A stretch of 37,973 bases of DNA from an uncultured Coprococcus sp. (GCA_900548215.1 URJI01000013.1:1-37973), one strand, 5' to 3'. Positions 7,678 through 16,896 are shown, counted from the first letter of the stretch. Notes: generated from the sequence alone by a model not told the origin. Numbers and translations: made by a program.

Positions 7678-9516
7678 ATGGCACATGGAGCCGAGAAGAA
7701 GAAATTGAATAAGGACCAGAAGCTTCAGCTCCAGATAGACAGATTAAAGGAACAGGCTCAGATAGATCTTGAGGGTTATGTGACAAGCAGATCGGCTCTC
7801 AGAGCGACACGTACGGATCTTATTGACGAGACAAAAAAGTATGAACACATGAAGTCTGATTATGTTGCTCTTCAGGAACATCATGCTCCGTATAAGGTTC
7901 TTTATTATAAGCGAAAAAAACTTAGAAGGTCAAAGAGACATATAAAGGAGCTGAACCGTGCAAAAAAGAGATTCCGCAGAGATATGAAGGAGCACAGAGA
8001 TGGTGTCAGGAGAAAGCTTGTTGCAAATATATTTGCATTTCTTGCGGCACTTGCGATGTTTGCCATGATGATATGGAGGCTTTACCAGCTTGCCCAGGGT
8101 GTGTATTATCTGGCAATGTATATTGGCGGAATATCGTTTGAGGCGTTTGTGGTGGCTGTACTCAGACAGTTCCTTCTGGTCTCATGCATAGCATATGGTC
8201 TGGCGGTCATATGGCAGTCACTGCAGGTGTGGGGAATGAAGCGGGATGACTGGCTGGGAGCTGTTCGTATAAGTGTAAAACAGAAGGCTTACTGGTTGAT
8301 GCTGCTTGGAGTTCCACTACAGATTATGAGTCATGCGGATATGCTCACAAACGGTTTGATGATGGTGACAATTATAAGTCAGATGGTTATGGCGATGCTG
8401 CTGTCTACTGCACAGGCGGGAAGAAGACTTGTAAAGGTTTTTTCATGTCTTTATGTTGGAAGCGTATGTGTGATAGCCTTGTATGGACTTATATTCTGCA
8501 GAAATTTTGAACTGCCAACTTCTGAGACGGAGACTAGTACATATCCTGTGGACAATAAGACTTACTTATCACAGATATGGGAGATGACGTCGGAGGCTGA
8601 ATTTTATAATATGGCTATGTATGGTAAAGGAAGAGATGACGAGTATGGTATGACTGTAATTCCGGGACTTGACTATGCTAAGACGATCAACTGTGAGACG
8701 AAGGAGATTGATTGCTGTACCTCCATGACTCCGCAGGGACTTGCGGTTACAGACAAGTACACTTATGTGAGTGCCTACTGCGGGACTAAGAAGCACAGAT
8801 CTGTAATATTTATGATAGATACTCATACCGGTGAATATGTGAAAACTATAGTTCTTAAAGATACTACTCATGCGGGCGGGCTTGCCTATGATACGATGAA
8901 TAATGTTTTGTGGGTTTCTTCCTATATGTCAGTAGAAGAAAATGATAAGAGAGTCAGGCATGCATCTATATCATGTTTGACACTTGATGCTCTGGAAGCA
9001 TATGATCTGGGAGAACTTGGGAAATCAATATCATATAGAAATACCTGTGCTGTGATGTTCCCGGCAACATCATTTATCACGATCTATGACAGGCATATAT
9101 ATGCAGGTTATTGGCAGAAGGATAAGAATAGCTGCAGTGTGGCTGCTAGTTACGAGATAATAAACGGTGGAACTGCCATATCGGACGAGGAGGATGAGGC
9201 CTTCTATATTCCAGGAAGAGTTCAGGGTCTTCAGGTGTACCGTGACAAGATTATATTCTCGATATCATATGGATTGGATGAGTCGAAAATAGAAGTATAC
9301 GATACAAAAAAAGGACAGATTTCCAGCGTAAATTATGGGGCTGAATCTCCAGGACAGGAGTTAAAACTTCCGCAGAAGCTGGAACAGATCTATTCTTACA
9401 ATGGAAGATTGTATTGTTTATTTGAGTCAGGAAGCTTTGCATACAGGTTGACAGCTCCTGTGTGTATGGATAGAGTTGTGAGTCTTGATGAGTCTGCTCT
9501 GGTACAGAGAAGGTAA
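7678..9516 (+). CDS. Unknown membrane protein with coiled coil and large ectodomain
   Basis: I do not recognise this 612-residue protein. Residues 1-110 are highly charged, Lys/Arg-rich and helical, probably a cytoplasmic coiled coil. About 115-275 contains roughly five hydrophobic segments. The remaining ~335 residues look soluble and, by the positive-inside rule with five spans, outside the cell. That part has repeating strands like a propeller (PQGLAVTDKYTYVSAYCG, VIFMIDTHTGEYVKTIVL, HAGGLAYDTMNNVLWVSSY, IPGRVQGLQVYRDKIIFS), typical of YncE/SMP-30-like beta-propellers. ATG 7678 follows GGAG by eight bases; a TTG at 7648 would overlap the GTPase gene and has no site. It appears to be co-transcribed with the GTPase and to precede the DUF4173 gene by 72 bases. 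Confidence 0.75.
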   Translation: MAHGAEKKKLNKDQKLQLQIDRLKEQAQIDLEGYVTSRSALRATRTDLIDETKKYEHMKSDYVALQEHHAPYKVLYYKRKKLRRSKRHIKELNRAKKRFRRDMKEHRDGVRRKLVANIFAFLAALAMFAMMIWRLYQLAQGVYYLAMYIGGISFEAFVVAVLRQFLLVSCIAYGLAVIWQSLQVWGMKRDDWLGAVRISVKQKAYWLMLLGVPLQIMSHADMLTNGLMMVTIISQMVMAMLLSTAQAGRRLVKVFSCLYVGSVCVIALYGLIFCRNFELPTSETETSTYPVDNKTYLSQIWEMTSEAEFYNMAMYGKGRDDEYGMTVIPGLDYAKTINCETKEIDCCTSMTPQGLAVTDKYTYVSAYCGTKKHRSVIFMIDTHTGEYVKTIVLKDTTHAGGLAYDTMNNVLWVSSYMSVEENDKRVRHASISCLTLDALEAYDLGELGKSISYRNTCAVMFPATSFITIYDRHIYAGYWQKDKNSCSVAASYEIINGGTAISDEEDEAFYIPGRVQGLQVYRDKIIFSISYGLDESKIEVYDTKKGQISSVNYGAESPGQELKLPQKLEQIYSYNGRLYCLFESGSFAYRLTAPVCMDRVVSLDESALVQRR

Positions 9517-9588
9517 TCGATACGTGCTATGAAATATACAATGTATTGTAGATAGTTTTGTGAATTTACAAGGAGTGGAGGATAATAT

Positions 9589-11421
9589 ATGGGAGAAGAA
9601 TTAAAAAAGGATGGAGAACATATATCTGAGCCGACGGCAGATAATGTGACCAACACGAATACGGGAGATGCGAACAAAATGGGACCAGGAGTCCCACCAC
9701 CTGGATACACAAATGGAATGGGACCGGGGACTCCGCCGCCGGGATACGCAAATGGAATGGGACCGGGGACCCCACCGCCGGGATACGCAAACAGGATGGG
9801 ACCGGGAACCCCACCGCCGCCGGGATATATGAATGGTGGGATGGGCGTTCCACCGTATAGGTATAATGCAGCGAGACCGCCACAGAGGAGGAATTCTGCA
9901 ATATCTGCAGAGCGGTTTAAGATGTTTGGAATACCGGTACTTATATATGCTATAGTAAGTGCTGCGTGCCTATATAATAACTGGTCAAGTATTTTGTCTG
10001 CAGTGATGGCAGTGGTGTCGATAGCGTTCATAAGCGTGAATATTTCACGTGGAGAAAAGAAACTTTCAGCAGATATGAAACCGGATATAGGTTCTGTATC
10101 AAAAAGCCAGATTAAGCTTATACCGTATTATCTTATTATATTGCTTTTATCCGTAGCAGTGAGTCTTACAGATGAGTCATGTATGATATTTGGCTGTAAT
10201 GTTGGAATTATACTGATAGAAATTTACGCAGTGATGTCATATTACAATGATACAGAAAATCACGGTATTATTAAAGGAATTATAGCCTTCTTTGAGATGT
10301 TCTTCGGAGCTGTTGAATATATGGGTATGCCTTTTTCAGACAGAAGAGCAGAGCGTGAAAAGATGGGAAGAAAACGCAATTCCAAGCTTATATATGTGCT
10401 TCTGGGATGTGCAATAGCGCTACCGCTTCTTGTAATTATACTCAACCTGTTGTCATCGGCAGATCCGGTATTTGCAAAAGTTATAAAGGATATATTTGGC
10501 AAAATATTCTTTTCATGGGATATTGTGAAGATTGTTTTGTTTGCAGCTGTAATATTTTTCTTTGTATATGGATTTATAGTTAAGGCTGGACGCCGGGATC
10601 TTGGAGCAAAAGCACCTAAGGAAGGTACATATGAGCCTGTGATAGGAATAACGATAACGATTGTTCTTTCTGCATTTTATCTTATATTTGCGGTTGTCCA
10701 GATAATATATCTTTTCATGAATAGTGCGGGACTTCCGGATGATCTTACATATGCGGAGTATGCCAGACGAGGATTTTTCCAGCTTTTATTCGTGGCAGTC
10801 GTAAATATATGTATTGTATTGATATTCAATGATATATTTAGAAAAAGTGTAATGCTGAAGACAGCTCTGGTAGTTATGTGTGTCTGTACCTATATTATGA
10901 TAGCGTCCTCAGCGGTGAGACTTTCGATGTACATAAAGGAGTATGATCTCACCTATCTCAGAATTAATACGATATGGGCTCTTGTTGTGACAACAATAAT
11001 AATGACAGGCGTAATGGTGAGTATGTTTTATAGTAGAATGCCGGTTTTCAGGTTTATATTTGTAACAGTTATGATCATGTTTGCGCTATATGCATTTGTG
11101 AGGCCGGGAGCAGTGATAGCGAAGTACAATCTTGAGCATGCCAATGGTGATGTGGATCTGAAATATGTCATGGATATAGGAAGTGATGGCGTACCGTATG
11201 TTGTAGATTATCTGAGAGATAAAGATGTGTCTGCTGATGATGATTTGAGAGAAGTGTTTGAGAAGTATGGTGATTCCAGTACATATTCTTATTACAGAAG
11301 TGAGACTGTCGGGGGCGTCCTCAGTGATATTGTGGAATGTAATGATGATAAGGGATATGTGAGAGGATTCAACTTCTCAAGATACAGAGCTACAAAGATT
11401 ATTAAAGACTATGTGAGATAA
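9589..11421 (+). CDS. DUF4173-type multi-pass membrane protein with Pro/Gly repeat head
   Basis: A 610-residue protein. Residues 1-100 are low complexity: four copies of MGPGTPPPGYANG, then PPYRYNAARPPQRR. Residues about 110-510 have about eleven hydrophobic segments. The stretch around EYDLTYLRINTIWALVV near 460 and the small soluble C-terminal tail with tyrosine clusters fit the DUF4173 (DUF4153-related) family. No function is established. The ribosome site GGAGTGGAGG is eight bases or more before ATG 9589. It is the last gene of the rightward run; the strong hairpin at 11521-11614 ends it. Pro/Gly-rich cytoplasmic heads of this kind also occur on Gram-positive membrane proteins with coupled zinc-ribbon or PGG repeats. 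Confidence 0.7.
   Translation: MGEELKKDGEHISEPTADNVTNTNTGDANKMGPGVPPPGYTNGMGPGTPPPGYANGMGPGTPPPGYANRMGPGTPPPPGYMNGGMGVPPYRYNAARPPQRRNSAISAERFKMFGIPVLIYAIVSAACLYNNWSSILSAVMAVVSIAFISVNISRGEKKLSADMKPDIGSVSKSQIKLIPYYLIILLLSVAVSLTDESCMIFGCNVGIILIEIYAVMSYYNDTENHGIIKGIIAFFEMFFGAVEYMGMPFSDRRAEREKMGRKRNSKLIYVLLGCAIALPLLVIILNLLSSADPVFAKVIKDIFGKIFFSWDIVKIVLFAAVIFFFVYGFIVKAGRRDLGAKAPKEGTYEPVIGITITIVLSAFYLIFAVVQIIYLFMNSAGLPDDLTYAEYARRGFFQLLFVAVVNICIVLIFNDIFRKSVMLKTALVVMCVCTYIMIASSAVRLSMYIKEYDLTYLRINTIWALVVTTIIMTGVMVSMFYSRMPVFRFIFVTVMIMFALYAFVRPGAVIAKYNLEHANGDVDLKYVMDIGSDGVPYVVDYLRDKDVSADDDLREVFEKYGDSSTYSYYRSETVGGVLSDIVECNDDKGYVRGFNFSRYRATKIIKDYVR
9679..9840 (+). repeat. Four tandem repeats of 39-45 bp coding for Pro/Gly motif
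   Basis: Units begin at 9679, 9718, 9757 and 9796; the last is 45 bp. Each encodes MGPGxPPPGYxN. The array is GC-rich compared with its surroundings. Confidence 0.9.
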
Positions 11422-11520
11422 CATATATGACGGTTCGATTGAGATTTGTGAAAGCATGGCGTAATATGCAGGAATTTGAGAAAACTCTGTGTAAATATGC
11501 AACTGGTGAACCGTTCAGAT

Positions 11521-11614
11521 AAAAAATCCGCCTGCGGGCAGTGTAGGGAAAATATACATATATCTTGAAACCAGATATCTGTATATCGACGATACACGCC
11601 GGCAGGCGGTTTTC
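11521..11614. terminator. Long two-part bidirectional terminator hairpin
   Basis: Outer stem CCGCCTGC (11528-11535) with GCAGGCGG (11602-11609), extended inward by GGC and GTGT pairs. Inner stem ATATACAxATATCT pairs with AGATATCTGTATAT around a short loop. Six A before and TTTT after allow termination of both the DUF4173 gene and the minus-strand terD gene. The 100 bases between 11421 and 11521 show no other feature. Confidence 0.8.
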
Positions 11615-11671
11615 TTATTAAGTGAAGGAGTTTGTAATGCTGCCCGTTCACTTGATTATGTAAATGCTGAT

Positions 11672-12289
11672 TTAGTCGTCTTCATCAGGAACATAGTGTC
11701 TTGAGGTGTAATACTCGAAGATATCCTCTGACTTATCGTAAGGCAGAAACTGTGATCTCTCCCTTACAACCCATTCGTCACCATTGTGAAGAACCTCTCC
11801 AAATACGTAACAGTTATTGTGTTTTGCATCTTCACAAGCGCTGAATATGGCGTCCTCACGAACATAAACCTTCTCGGTATGTTTGCATTTGATAAGTGCA
11901 AATACGTTTTTGACTTCGGCCAGACACTGTTTGTGAAGATTGCCGTTGTAGATGTAGAGGAAGAGTATGATCCTTCCAACGTTCTCTCCGCGGTCAAGGT
12001 AGATCCTCATCTCCTCATCAATTCCTTCTTTTTGTCCGGTTCTGTCGTCTCCCTTGAGAACTACAGAATCACTGCGACTGTATTTGTGACCCCAGAATAC
12101 GAGTTCCGGATCAGTGCCGTCGTTGTGTTCAACTATGGCAGCAAGATTGAGATCGTAGGTATCTTCAGATGTTGCACTCATGATGTTGTCAAAAGCTATC
12201 TTTATTTTTTTCTTGAGGTCGACCTTTTTGGCATCCCAGCCAATGCCGACTGTTAGTTTGTTATCATCTTTTACAACATATTCGTTCAT
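11672..12289 (-). CDS. TerD family protein
   Basis: A 205-residue protein with the TerD fold: LTVGIGWD near 12-19, DLNLAAIVEHNDG near 46, ELVFWGHKYS and VVLKGDDRTG. The last, with following GIDEEMRIYLD, contains the acidic residues that bind calcium in TerD. Other tellurite-resistance partners (TerA, B, C, Z) are absent, so tellurite resistance should not be assumed. The C-terminal ~30 residues are an extra acidic tail. The ribosome site reads AAGGAGGGG on the minus strand. It lies 11 bases after the NhaD-like antiporter gene, so both are one operon. Confidence 0.85.
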   Translation of the reverse strand: MNEYVVKDDNKLTVGIGWDAKKVDLKKKIKIAFDNIMSATSEDTYDLNLAAIVEHNDGTDPELVFWGHKYSRSDSVVLKGDDRTGQKEGIDEEMRIYLDRGENVGRIILFLYIYNGNLHKQCLAEVKNVFALIKCKHTEKVYVREDAIFSACEDAKHNNCYVFGEVLHNGDEWVVRERSQFLPYDKSEDIFEYYTSRHYVPDEDD

Positions 12290-12300
12290 AAAACCCCTCC

Positions 12301-13746
12301 TTATAAGAAGAATAAAAGTGTATCAATGAAAAATGTAGGTACAAGTATTGCTACAGACCATGCAAGATATCCGACAAATGAAGGCATCTTGATACCATTT
12401 TCCTCAGCAATTGATCGTACCATAAAGTTCGGTGCATTGCCGATGTAGGTATTTGCACCCATAAATACTGCACCGCACGAGATAGCCATCAGCATGACCT
12501 GTGGTATTACACCCATTGCAGTGCTGAGGCCCTCTGTAAATCCGCTGGAAGCAGCAGTGGTGAAGAATACAAGGTAAGTCGGCGTGTTGTCAAGGAAGCT
12601 TGACAGAAGTCCTGTCATCCAGAAGAACTGTGCAGGATGTGTGAGCCCAAGCTCAGATCCACGTGCTTTAAGTATGAGCAGAGCCGGTATCATGGTAATA
12701 AATATACCTACGAACAGTATAGCAACCTCCTGTATGGCATCCCATGTAAAGTTGTTGGCTTTACGAACTTTTTTATTTGTAGTCTTGAATGACAGCAATG
12801 CTGCTGCAAGCATGATTACTATCTCGATGATCGCAGCCCATGACAGTGTGACACCTTCACAGAAGTTGATTCCCTTTGCAAATACCGGGAACTTCATAGG
12901 AAGAACGCCACTAAGTATAACGGCGCCAACTATCATGATAAGGAATATGATGTTATGTGCACCTTTAAGTCTTACAGGTTTTTTGTTTGCCGGGTCAATG
13001 ACTGGTTTTTCTCGTCCATCTGAGATATCCTTCTTATATGCTCTTGTATCGAGGAAGAAGAATACTGTAAGAAGGATGACAAGATTTACAGCCATGACCT
13101 TTATAAGTCTGAGACTCCAAAAGAAGTCAACTCCGTTCATGAATCCCATAAGAAGTGGAGGATCACCTACAGGGGTTAGACATCCACCTATATTGGAAAC
13201 GAGGAAGATAAAGAATACGATTATCTGTACCTTTCGTCTTCTCCATTTATTTGCCTTTATTATAGGTCTGATCATGAGCATACTGGCACCGGTGGTACCG
13301 ATCCAGCTTGAGAGCAAAGTACCGATCAGAAGTAACACCACGTTGAGCTTTGGTGTTCCGACCAGATCACCCTCAAGTGATATGTTGCCGGCAACGCAGA
13401 ACAGCGCAAATAACAGTACGATAAAAGTGAGATAGTCACCTATCATGATTTCCAGCAACTGTTCGCCCATGGTTCCAAAACCGTGGAATATGGCAAAAGG
13501 TATTAAAAATAAAAGAGACCAGCCTGCGACAGCCCACTGCTTGTGTTTTTCCCACCATTCACCTGCTATGAGTGGCATAACGGCAATGCACAGAAGCATA
13601 CAGACAAATGGAATACACCATGTCAGGGGAAGCTGTGCACCGAGTGACTCGGTTTCAGAACCGCTTTCTGCCGCCAGAGCACTTATCCGGGAAATACCAA
13701 GAATAGAGATAACTGTACCAAGGCTAAGAAATAGTTTGTTTTTCAT
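12301..13746 (-). CDS. NhaD-like Na+/H+ antiporter (ion transporter superfamily)
   Basis: A 481-residue membrane protein with about twelve hydrophobic segments and a signal-like N-terminus (residues 1-26, ending SALAAE). Marks of the NhaD/citrate-type arsenical-ion transporter group are GTTGASMLMIRP near 155, SNIGGCLTPVGDPPLL near 189 and SSFLDNTPTYLVFF near 390. It probably exchanges sodium for protons at the cell membrane, though organic-anion transport is not excluded. AGGAGG lies six bases upstream of the ATG. It is the first gene of the minus-strand operon with terD; a possible promoter is at 13788-13816. Confidence 0.85.
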   Translation of the reverse strand: MKNKLFLSLGTVISILGISRISALAAESGSETESLGAQLPLTWCIPFVCMLLCIAVMPLIAGEWWEKHKQWAVAGWSLLFLIPFAIFHGFGTMGEQLLEIMIGDYLTFIVLLFALFCVAGNISLEGDLVGTPKLNVVLLLIGTLLSSWIGTTGASMLMIRPIIKANKWRRRKVQIIVFFIFLVSNIGGCLTPVGDPPLLMGFMNGVDFFWSLRLIKVMAVNLVILLTVFFFLDTRAYKKDISDGREKPVIDPANKKPVRLKGAHNIIFLIMIVGAVILSGVLPMKFPVFAKGINFCEGVTLSWAAIIEIVIMLAAALLSFKTTNKKVRKANNFTWDAIQEVAILFVGIFITMIPALLILKARGSELGLTHPAQFFWMTGLLSSFLDNTPTYLVFFTTAASSGFTEGLSTAMGVIPQVMLMAISCGAVFMGANTYIGNAPNFMVRSIAEENGIKMPSFVGYLAWSVAILVPTFFIDTLLFFL

Positions 13747-13787
13747 CGTTTTTGCCTCCTATTAATTATAATTGAAAAACCTTATCT

Positions 13788-13816
13788 ATGCTAACAAAAA
13801 TATGGTAAAAATTCAA
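13788..13816 (-). promoter_or_regulatory. Possible promoter of the antiporter-terD operon
   Basis: Minus strand: TTGAAT (13811-13816), 17 bases, TAGCAT (13788-13793). Confidence 0.4.
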
Positions 13817-13913
13817 CGAAAAAAAACGAAACTTAACCATTTATTTTCCGCTTGTAAGAGTGTTGTTTTGTGCTTGATTATAAAATTGTTAGCAGGCCGA
13901 TGGACAATAGATG

Positions 13914-13943
13914 TTGTATAGCTTGTCATAAATGTGTTAGAAT
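13914..13943 (+). promoter_or_regulatory. Possible promoter of the EAL gene
   Basis: TTGTAT (13914-13919), 18 bases, TAGAAT (13938-13943), about 50 bases before the start codon. Confidence 0.4.
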
Positions 13944-13996
13944 CAAATATAAGGTAAGCAAGGTTGTGAAGACGAAACAGAGGTAATTAGAAAGCT

Positions 13997-15826
13997 ATGG
14001 AACATCAGTGGTCAAAGGCATATAAACCAAAAAGAAAAATTTATGTACTCAGATCCCATGAGGCGAATGGGTTTGATGAGTTCTGCGAGGAGAATGGATA
14101 TGATTGGTACAAGGTATTTGGCAACATATACAGACCTCTTGCGAACAGAGCTCTTTTTTACGTGCCAGAAAAGATGACAGATGCAGGATATTCCCGTCTG
14201 TGTGGAGGCGTTGAGATAGGATATAACGATATGGAAGAGCTTCCACGGGGATGTGAGAGCATTACGGTTCCAGCATTTGATGTAGTTGACATCAGGGGAT
14301 TTGATATATCTCTTATAGAGGACATACCGAGGCTTATGACCACGGCGTATTCATATGCCAAGTTGTATATAGAGACAGAGAAGATGCATGTGGTGTCAAA
14401 TAACAAACTGCCTTATGTATGTTATATGGAGAGTTCTGACAGCCTTTGTGTTGAGATACCGGTATGGTCCAAGAAGACCAAAACCGAGGAGATGCTTACT
14501 CTTGACAATATGAGCAAAAGAGATCTGTACGAGATAGCTTACAGAGAGCCTGCAACAGGACACTATAATTGGACGTGGCTCAAGAGCAAGTTGGAACAGT
14601 GTGAATATATAGGACTTGACCAGTTTATATTTGCAAGATTCGATATAAAGGGTTACCGGCTTATAAACAATGTTATGGGACGGGATGTTGCAAAGGAACT
14701 TTTCAGATATATATGTGACGCCATGACGAAACAGGATTGGATACTATATTCAGCAAAATGTGAGCGGGATGATTTCGCCATGATAATCAAGTATATGCCT
14801 GAGGAGGAAGTGCTCAATAAGCTTTACACCTTCTTTGAGGAGATAGGACAGCTGCCGTCAAATAAGAAGTACAGAATATATTATAGCTGTGGCCTTGTTG
14901 TATACGATGAATTTGAGCGTATAAATACTACGATGCGTATTGAAGATATGGCTCAGATGGCTCATCTTCAGTGTATTAAGACGAATGTGAATGAGATAAA
15001 AATATATACATCTGAGATGAAGAGGGAATATGTCATGGCGCAGCAGTATAAGCTGGAGCTGCCTGATGCCATAGAGAATGAGGATCTCATGGTGTATCTT
15101 CAGCCGAAATATAATCCTCAGAATGATAAGCTGACAGGAGCCGAGGCACTGATAAGATGGTTCTATAAAGGCGGAGATATATTATCACCTAAGCATTTCG
15201 TACCACAGTTTGAGGCGGATGGTACTATAGATATCATTGACAGGTATGTACTGAGAAAGGTGTGCAAGAAGTTCAAAGAGTGGAAGGAACTCGGTTACCC
15301 GTTGTTTCCTATATCCTGTAATCTTTCCAGACACCAGATATCCAGGCCAGACCTCATATATGTTCTGTGCGATATAGTTGATGAGTATGGTGTTGACCAT
15401 TCATTAATAGATTTTGAGATAACAGAGAGTGCGGACTTTGCAGATGTCCAGTATCTTATCAAAGTGTTGAATGAGTTAAAGGATAATGGATTCAGGATTT
15501 CAATGGATGATTTTGGAACTGGTTATTCGAGTATGGCACTCTTAAAGGATATGCCGCTTGACATCATCAAGATAGATAAAAGCTTTATTGATGGCATAGC
15601 TACAGGTGAGCCGAACAACAAAGATATGCTCATGACTCAGGATATATTGACTATGGCAAGACATTTGGGAATTAAGAGTCTTGCGGAGGGCGTTGAGACA
15701 TTTGAGCAGAAAGAGTATCTTAGAGAGTGGGGCTGCCACTATATACAGGGATACTATTACAGCAAACCTATACCGATAACGGGATATGAATATCTTCTGA
15801 AAAAGATAGTTCTCGGACAGGACTGA
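13997..15826 (+). CDS. GyrI-like / degenerate GGDEF / EAL cyclic-di-GMP phosphodiesterase
   Basis: A 609-residue soluble protein. Residues 1-160 resemble the GyrI-like (AraC effector-binding) ligand domain, ending in CVEIPVW. Residues about 170-345 have a GGDEF fold with the active loop changed to ERDDF, so cyclase activity is unlikely. Residues 355-609 are an EAL domain with GAEALIRW, the Glu of EITES, DDFGTGYSS, KIDKSF and LAEGVET all intact, so it should hydrolyse c-di-GMP to pGpG. There is no transmembrane segment. The ligand domain would let a small molecule set the activity, which is inference. It is transcribed alone, divergently from the antiporter operon, and ended by the hairpin at 15864-15933. 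No good ribosome site is seen (AGAGG at 13979-13983). Confidence 0.85.
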   Translation: MEHQWSKAYKPKRKIYVLRSHEANGFDEFCEENGYDWYKVFGNIYRPLANRALFYVPEKMTDAGYSRLCGGVEIGYNDMEELPRGCESITVPAFDVVDIRGFDISLIEDIPRLMTTAYSYAKLYIETEKMHVVSNNKLPYVCYMESSDSLCVEIPVWSKKTKTEEMLTLDNMSKRDLYEIAYREPATGHYNWTWLKSKLEQCEYIGLDQFIFARFDIKGYRLINNVMGRDVAKELFRYICDAMTKQDWILYSAKCERDDFAMIIKYMPEEEVLNKLYTFFEEIGQLPSNKKYRIYYSCGLVVYDEFERINTTMRIEDMAQMAHLQCIKTNVNEIKIYTSEMKREYVMAQQYKLELPDAIENEDLMVYLQPKYNPQNDKLTGAEALIRWFYKGGDILSPKHFVPQFEADGTIDIIDRYVLRKVCKKFKEWKELGYPLFPISCNLSRHQISRPDLIYVLCDIVDEYGVDHSLIDFEITESADFADVQYLIKVLNELKDNGFRISMDDFGTGYSSMALLKDMPLDIIKIDKSFIDGIATGEPNNKDMLMTQDILTMARHLGIKSLAEGVETFEQKEYLREWGCHYIQGYYYSKPIPITGYEYLLKKIVLGQD

Positions 15827-15863
15827 TAATTGAATATAGATACTATTTACAGATAATAAAACT

Positions 15864-15933
15864 CCCGGACAACGTGGACGATGATATTTCGGAAAGGCGT
15901 GATATCAAAGCTGGCAATGTCCGGGAATTTTTT
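15864..15933 (+). terminator. Rho-independent terminator
   Basis: CCCGGACA (15864-15871) pairs with TGTCCGGG (15918-15925) around a 46-base loop, followed by AATTTTTT. The rest of the gap up to 16080 is AT-rich, and I see nothing else in it. Confidence 0.7.
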
Positions 15934-16082
15934 AGATTATATTTTGATTATAAATAAACCGTGATTGTTTATGTGGTGTTATGTGTTGTATATTTAAAGA
16001 AAAACATATACATAATGTACAATCACGATATACATGTTAAACAATCTGATAATAAAATTATCAAGAATAATTCCCAATAGTG

Positions 16083-16110
16083 TTGACATATGAAATTTTT
16101 TTAGTATAAT
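16083..16110 (+). promoter_or_regulatory. Strong promoter of the rubrerythrin gene
   Basis: Consensus TTGACA (16083-16088), 16 bases, consensus TATAAT (16105-16110). An inverted repeat GTTGAT (16119-16124) / ATCAAC (16133-16138) follows the likely start site and could be an operator or leader hairpin. Confidence 0.75.
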
Positions 16111-16215
16111 AGATGATAGTTGATAAATAAACATCAACAAAGGAATAATAGTTCAAAAGAATAAATGGCTGATGTGATGGCCAGATTATAAAAATAAGAA
16201 AAGGAGAATTTAATT

Positions 16216-16806
16216 ATGGCAAAGTTTGTATGTACAGTATGTGGTTATATCTATGAAGGAGAGCAGGCACCAGCTGAGTGTCCAATCTGTCACGCAGGTG
16301 CAGATAAGTTCAAGAAGGTTGAGGGCGAGCTCACACTTGCAGCAGAGCATGAGTTCGGTGTATATGCAGAGACAGTTAAGAACAATCCTGAGATCAGCGA
16401 TGAGGACAAGAAGTATATCTTTGACCAGCTCAAGGCTAATTTTGAGGGCGAGTGCTCTGAGGTTGGAATGTACCTCTGCATGGCTCGTGTAGCACATCGT
16501 GAGGGATATCCTGAGATCGGTCTCTACTGGGAGAAGGCAGCATATGAGGAGGCTGAGCATGCAGCAAAGTTTGCAGAGATGCTTGGCTCAGATCTTGAGC
16601 AGAACATGACAGCTTCAACAGAGAAGAACCTTGCATGGAGAGTTGACTGCGAGTTCGGTGCAACAGCTGGTAAGGTTGATCTTGCGAAATGCGCAAAGAA
16701 GAACAATCTGGATGCTATACATGATACAGTTCATGAGATGGCAAGAGACGAGGCTAGACATGGCAAGGCTCTGAAGGGACTTCTTGACAGATACTTTGGA
16801 AAGTAG
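16216..16806 (+). CDS. rbr: Reverse rubrerythrin (rubredoxin domain first)
   Basis: A 196-residue di-iron peroxidase. Residues 1-38 are a rubredoxin-like domain with C6-x2-C9 and C22-x2-C25. Residues 45-196 are the ferritin-like four-helix domain with EGECSEVGMY, EEAEHAAKFAEMLG and ARDEARHGKAL supplying the iron ligands. The rubredoxin part stands at the N-terminus, opposite to classical rubrerythrin, as in the oxygen-inducible reverse rubrerythrins of Clostridia. It reduces hydrogen peroxide with electrons from NADH via a reductase. AAGGAGA precedes ATG. The near-consensus promoter and codon choice (many GAG, AAG, CTC, ATC) differ from the neighbours and suggest high expression. Confidence 0.92.
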   Translation: MAKFVCTVCGYIYEGEQAPAECPICHAGADKFKKVEGELTLAAEHEFGVYAETVKNNPEISDEDKKYIFDQLKANFEGECSEVGMYLCMARVAHREGYPEIGLYWEKAAYEEAEHAAKFAEMLGSDLEQNMTASTEKNLAWRVDCEFGATAGKVDLAKCAKKNNLDAIHDTVHEMARDEARHGKALKGLLDRYFGK

Positions 16807-16827
16807 GATATAGAAGCATAAAAGAAG

Positions 16828-16876
16828 AAGGCATATGCGGATCATATTGATTATGATCTGTATATGCCTTATTTTT
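16828..16876. terminator. Terminator between rbr and the minus-strand gene
   Basis: AAGGCATATGCGGATCATA pairs with TATGATCTGTATATGCCTT, one mismatch and one wobble, then ATTTTT. It can serve both converging genes. Confidence 0.85.
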
Positions 16877-16896
16877 GTATTGTCTATATCGTCGTC

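Noticed and set aside
9396..10031. 211-codon minus-strand frame with Pro/Gly repeats
   Set aside because: It is the reverse of the Pro/Gly repeat head of the DUF4173 gene, with no ribosome site.
11672..12289. Tellurite-resistance island
   Set aside because: Only one TerD-like gene is present, coupled to an antiporter; the other ter genes are absent.
12584..13435. 283-codon open frame on the plus strand
   Set aside because: It is antisense to the NhaD-like antiporter gene, which has clear family motifs and a ribosome site; the plus frame has no site and a random-looking protein.
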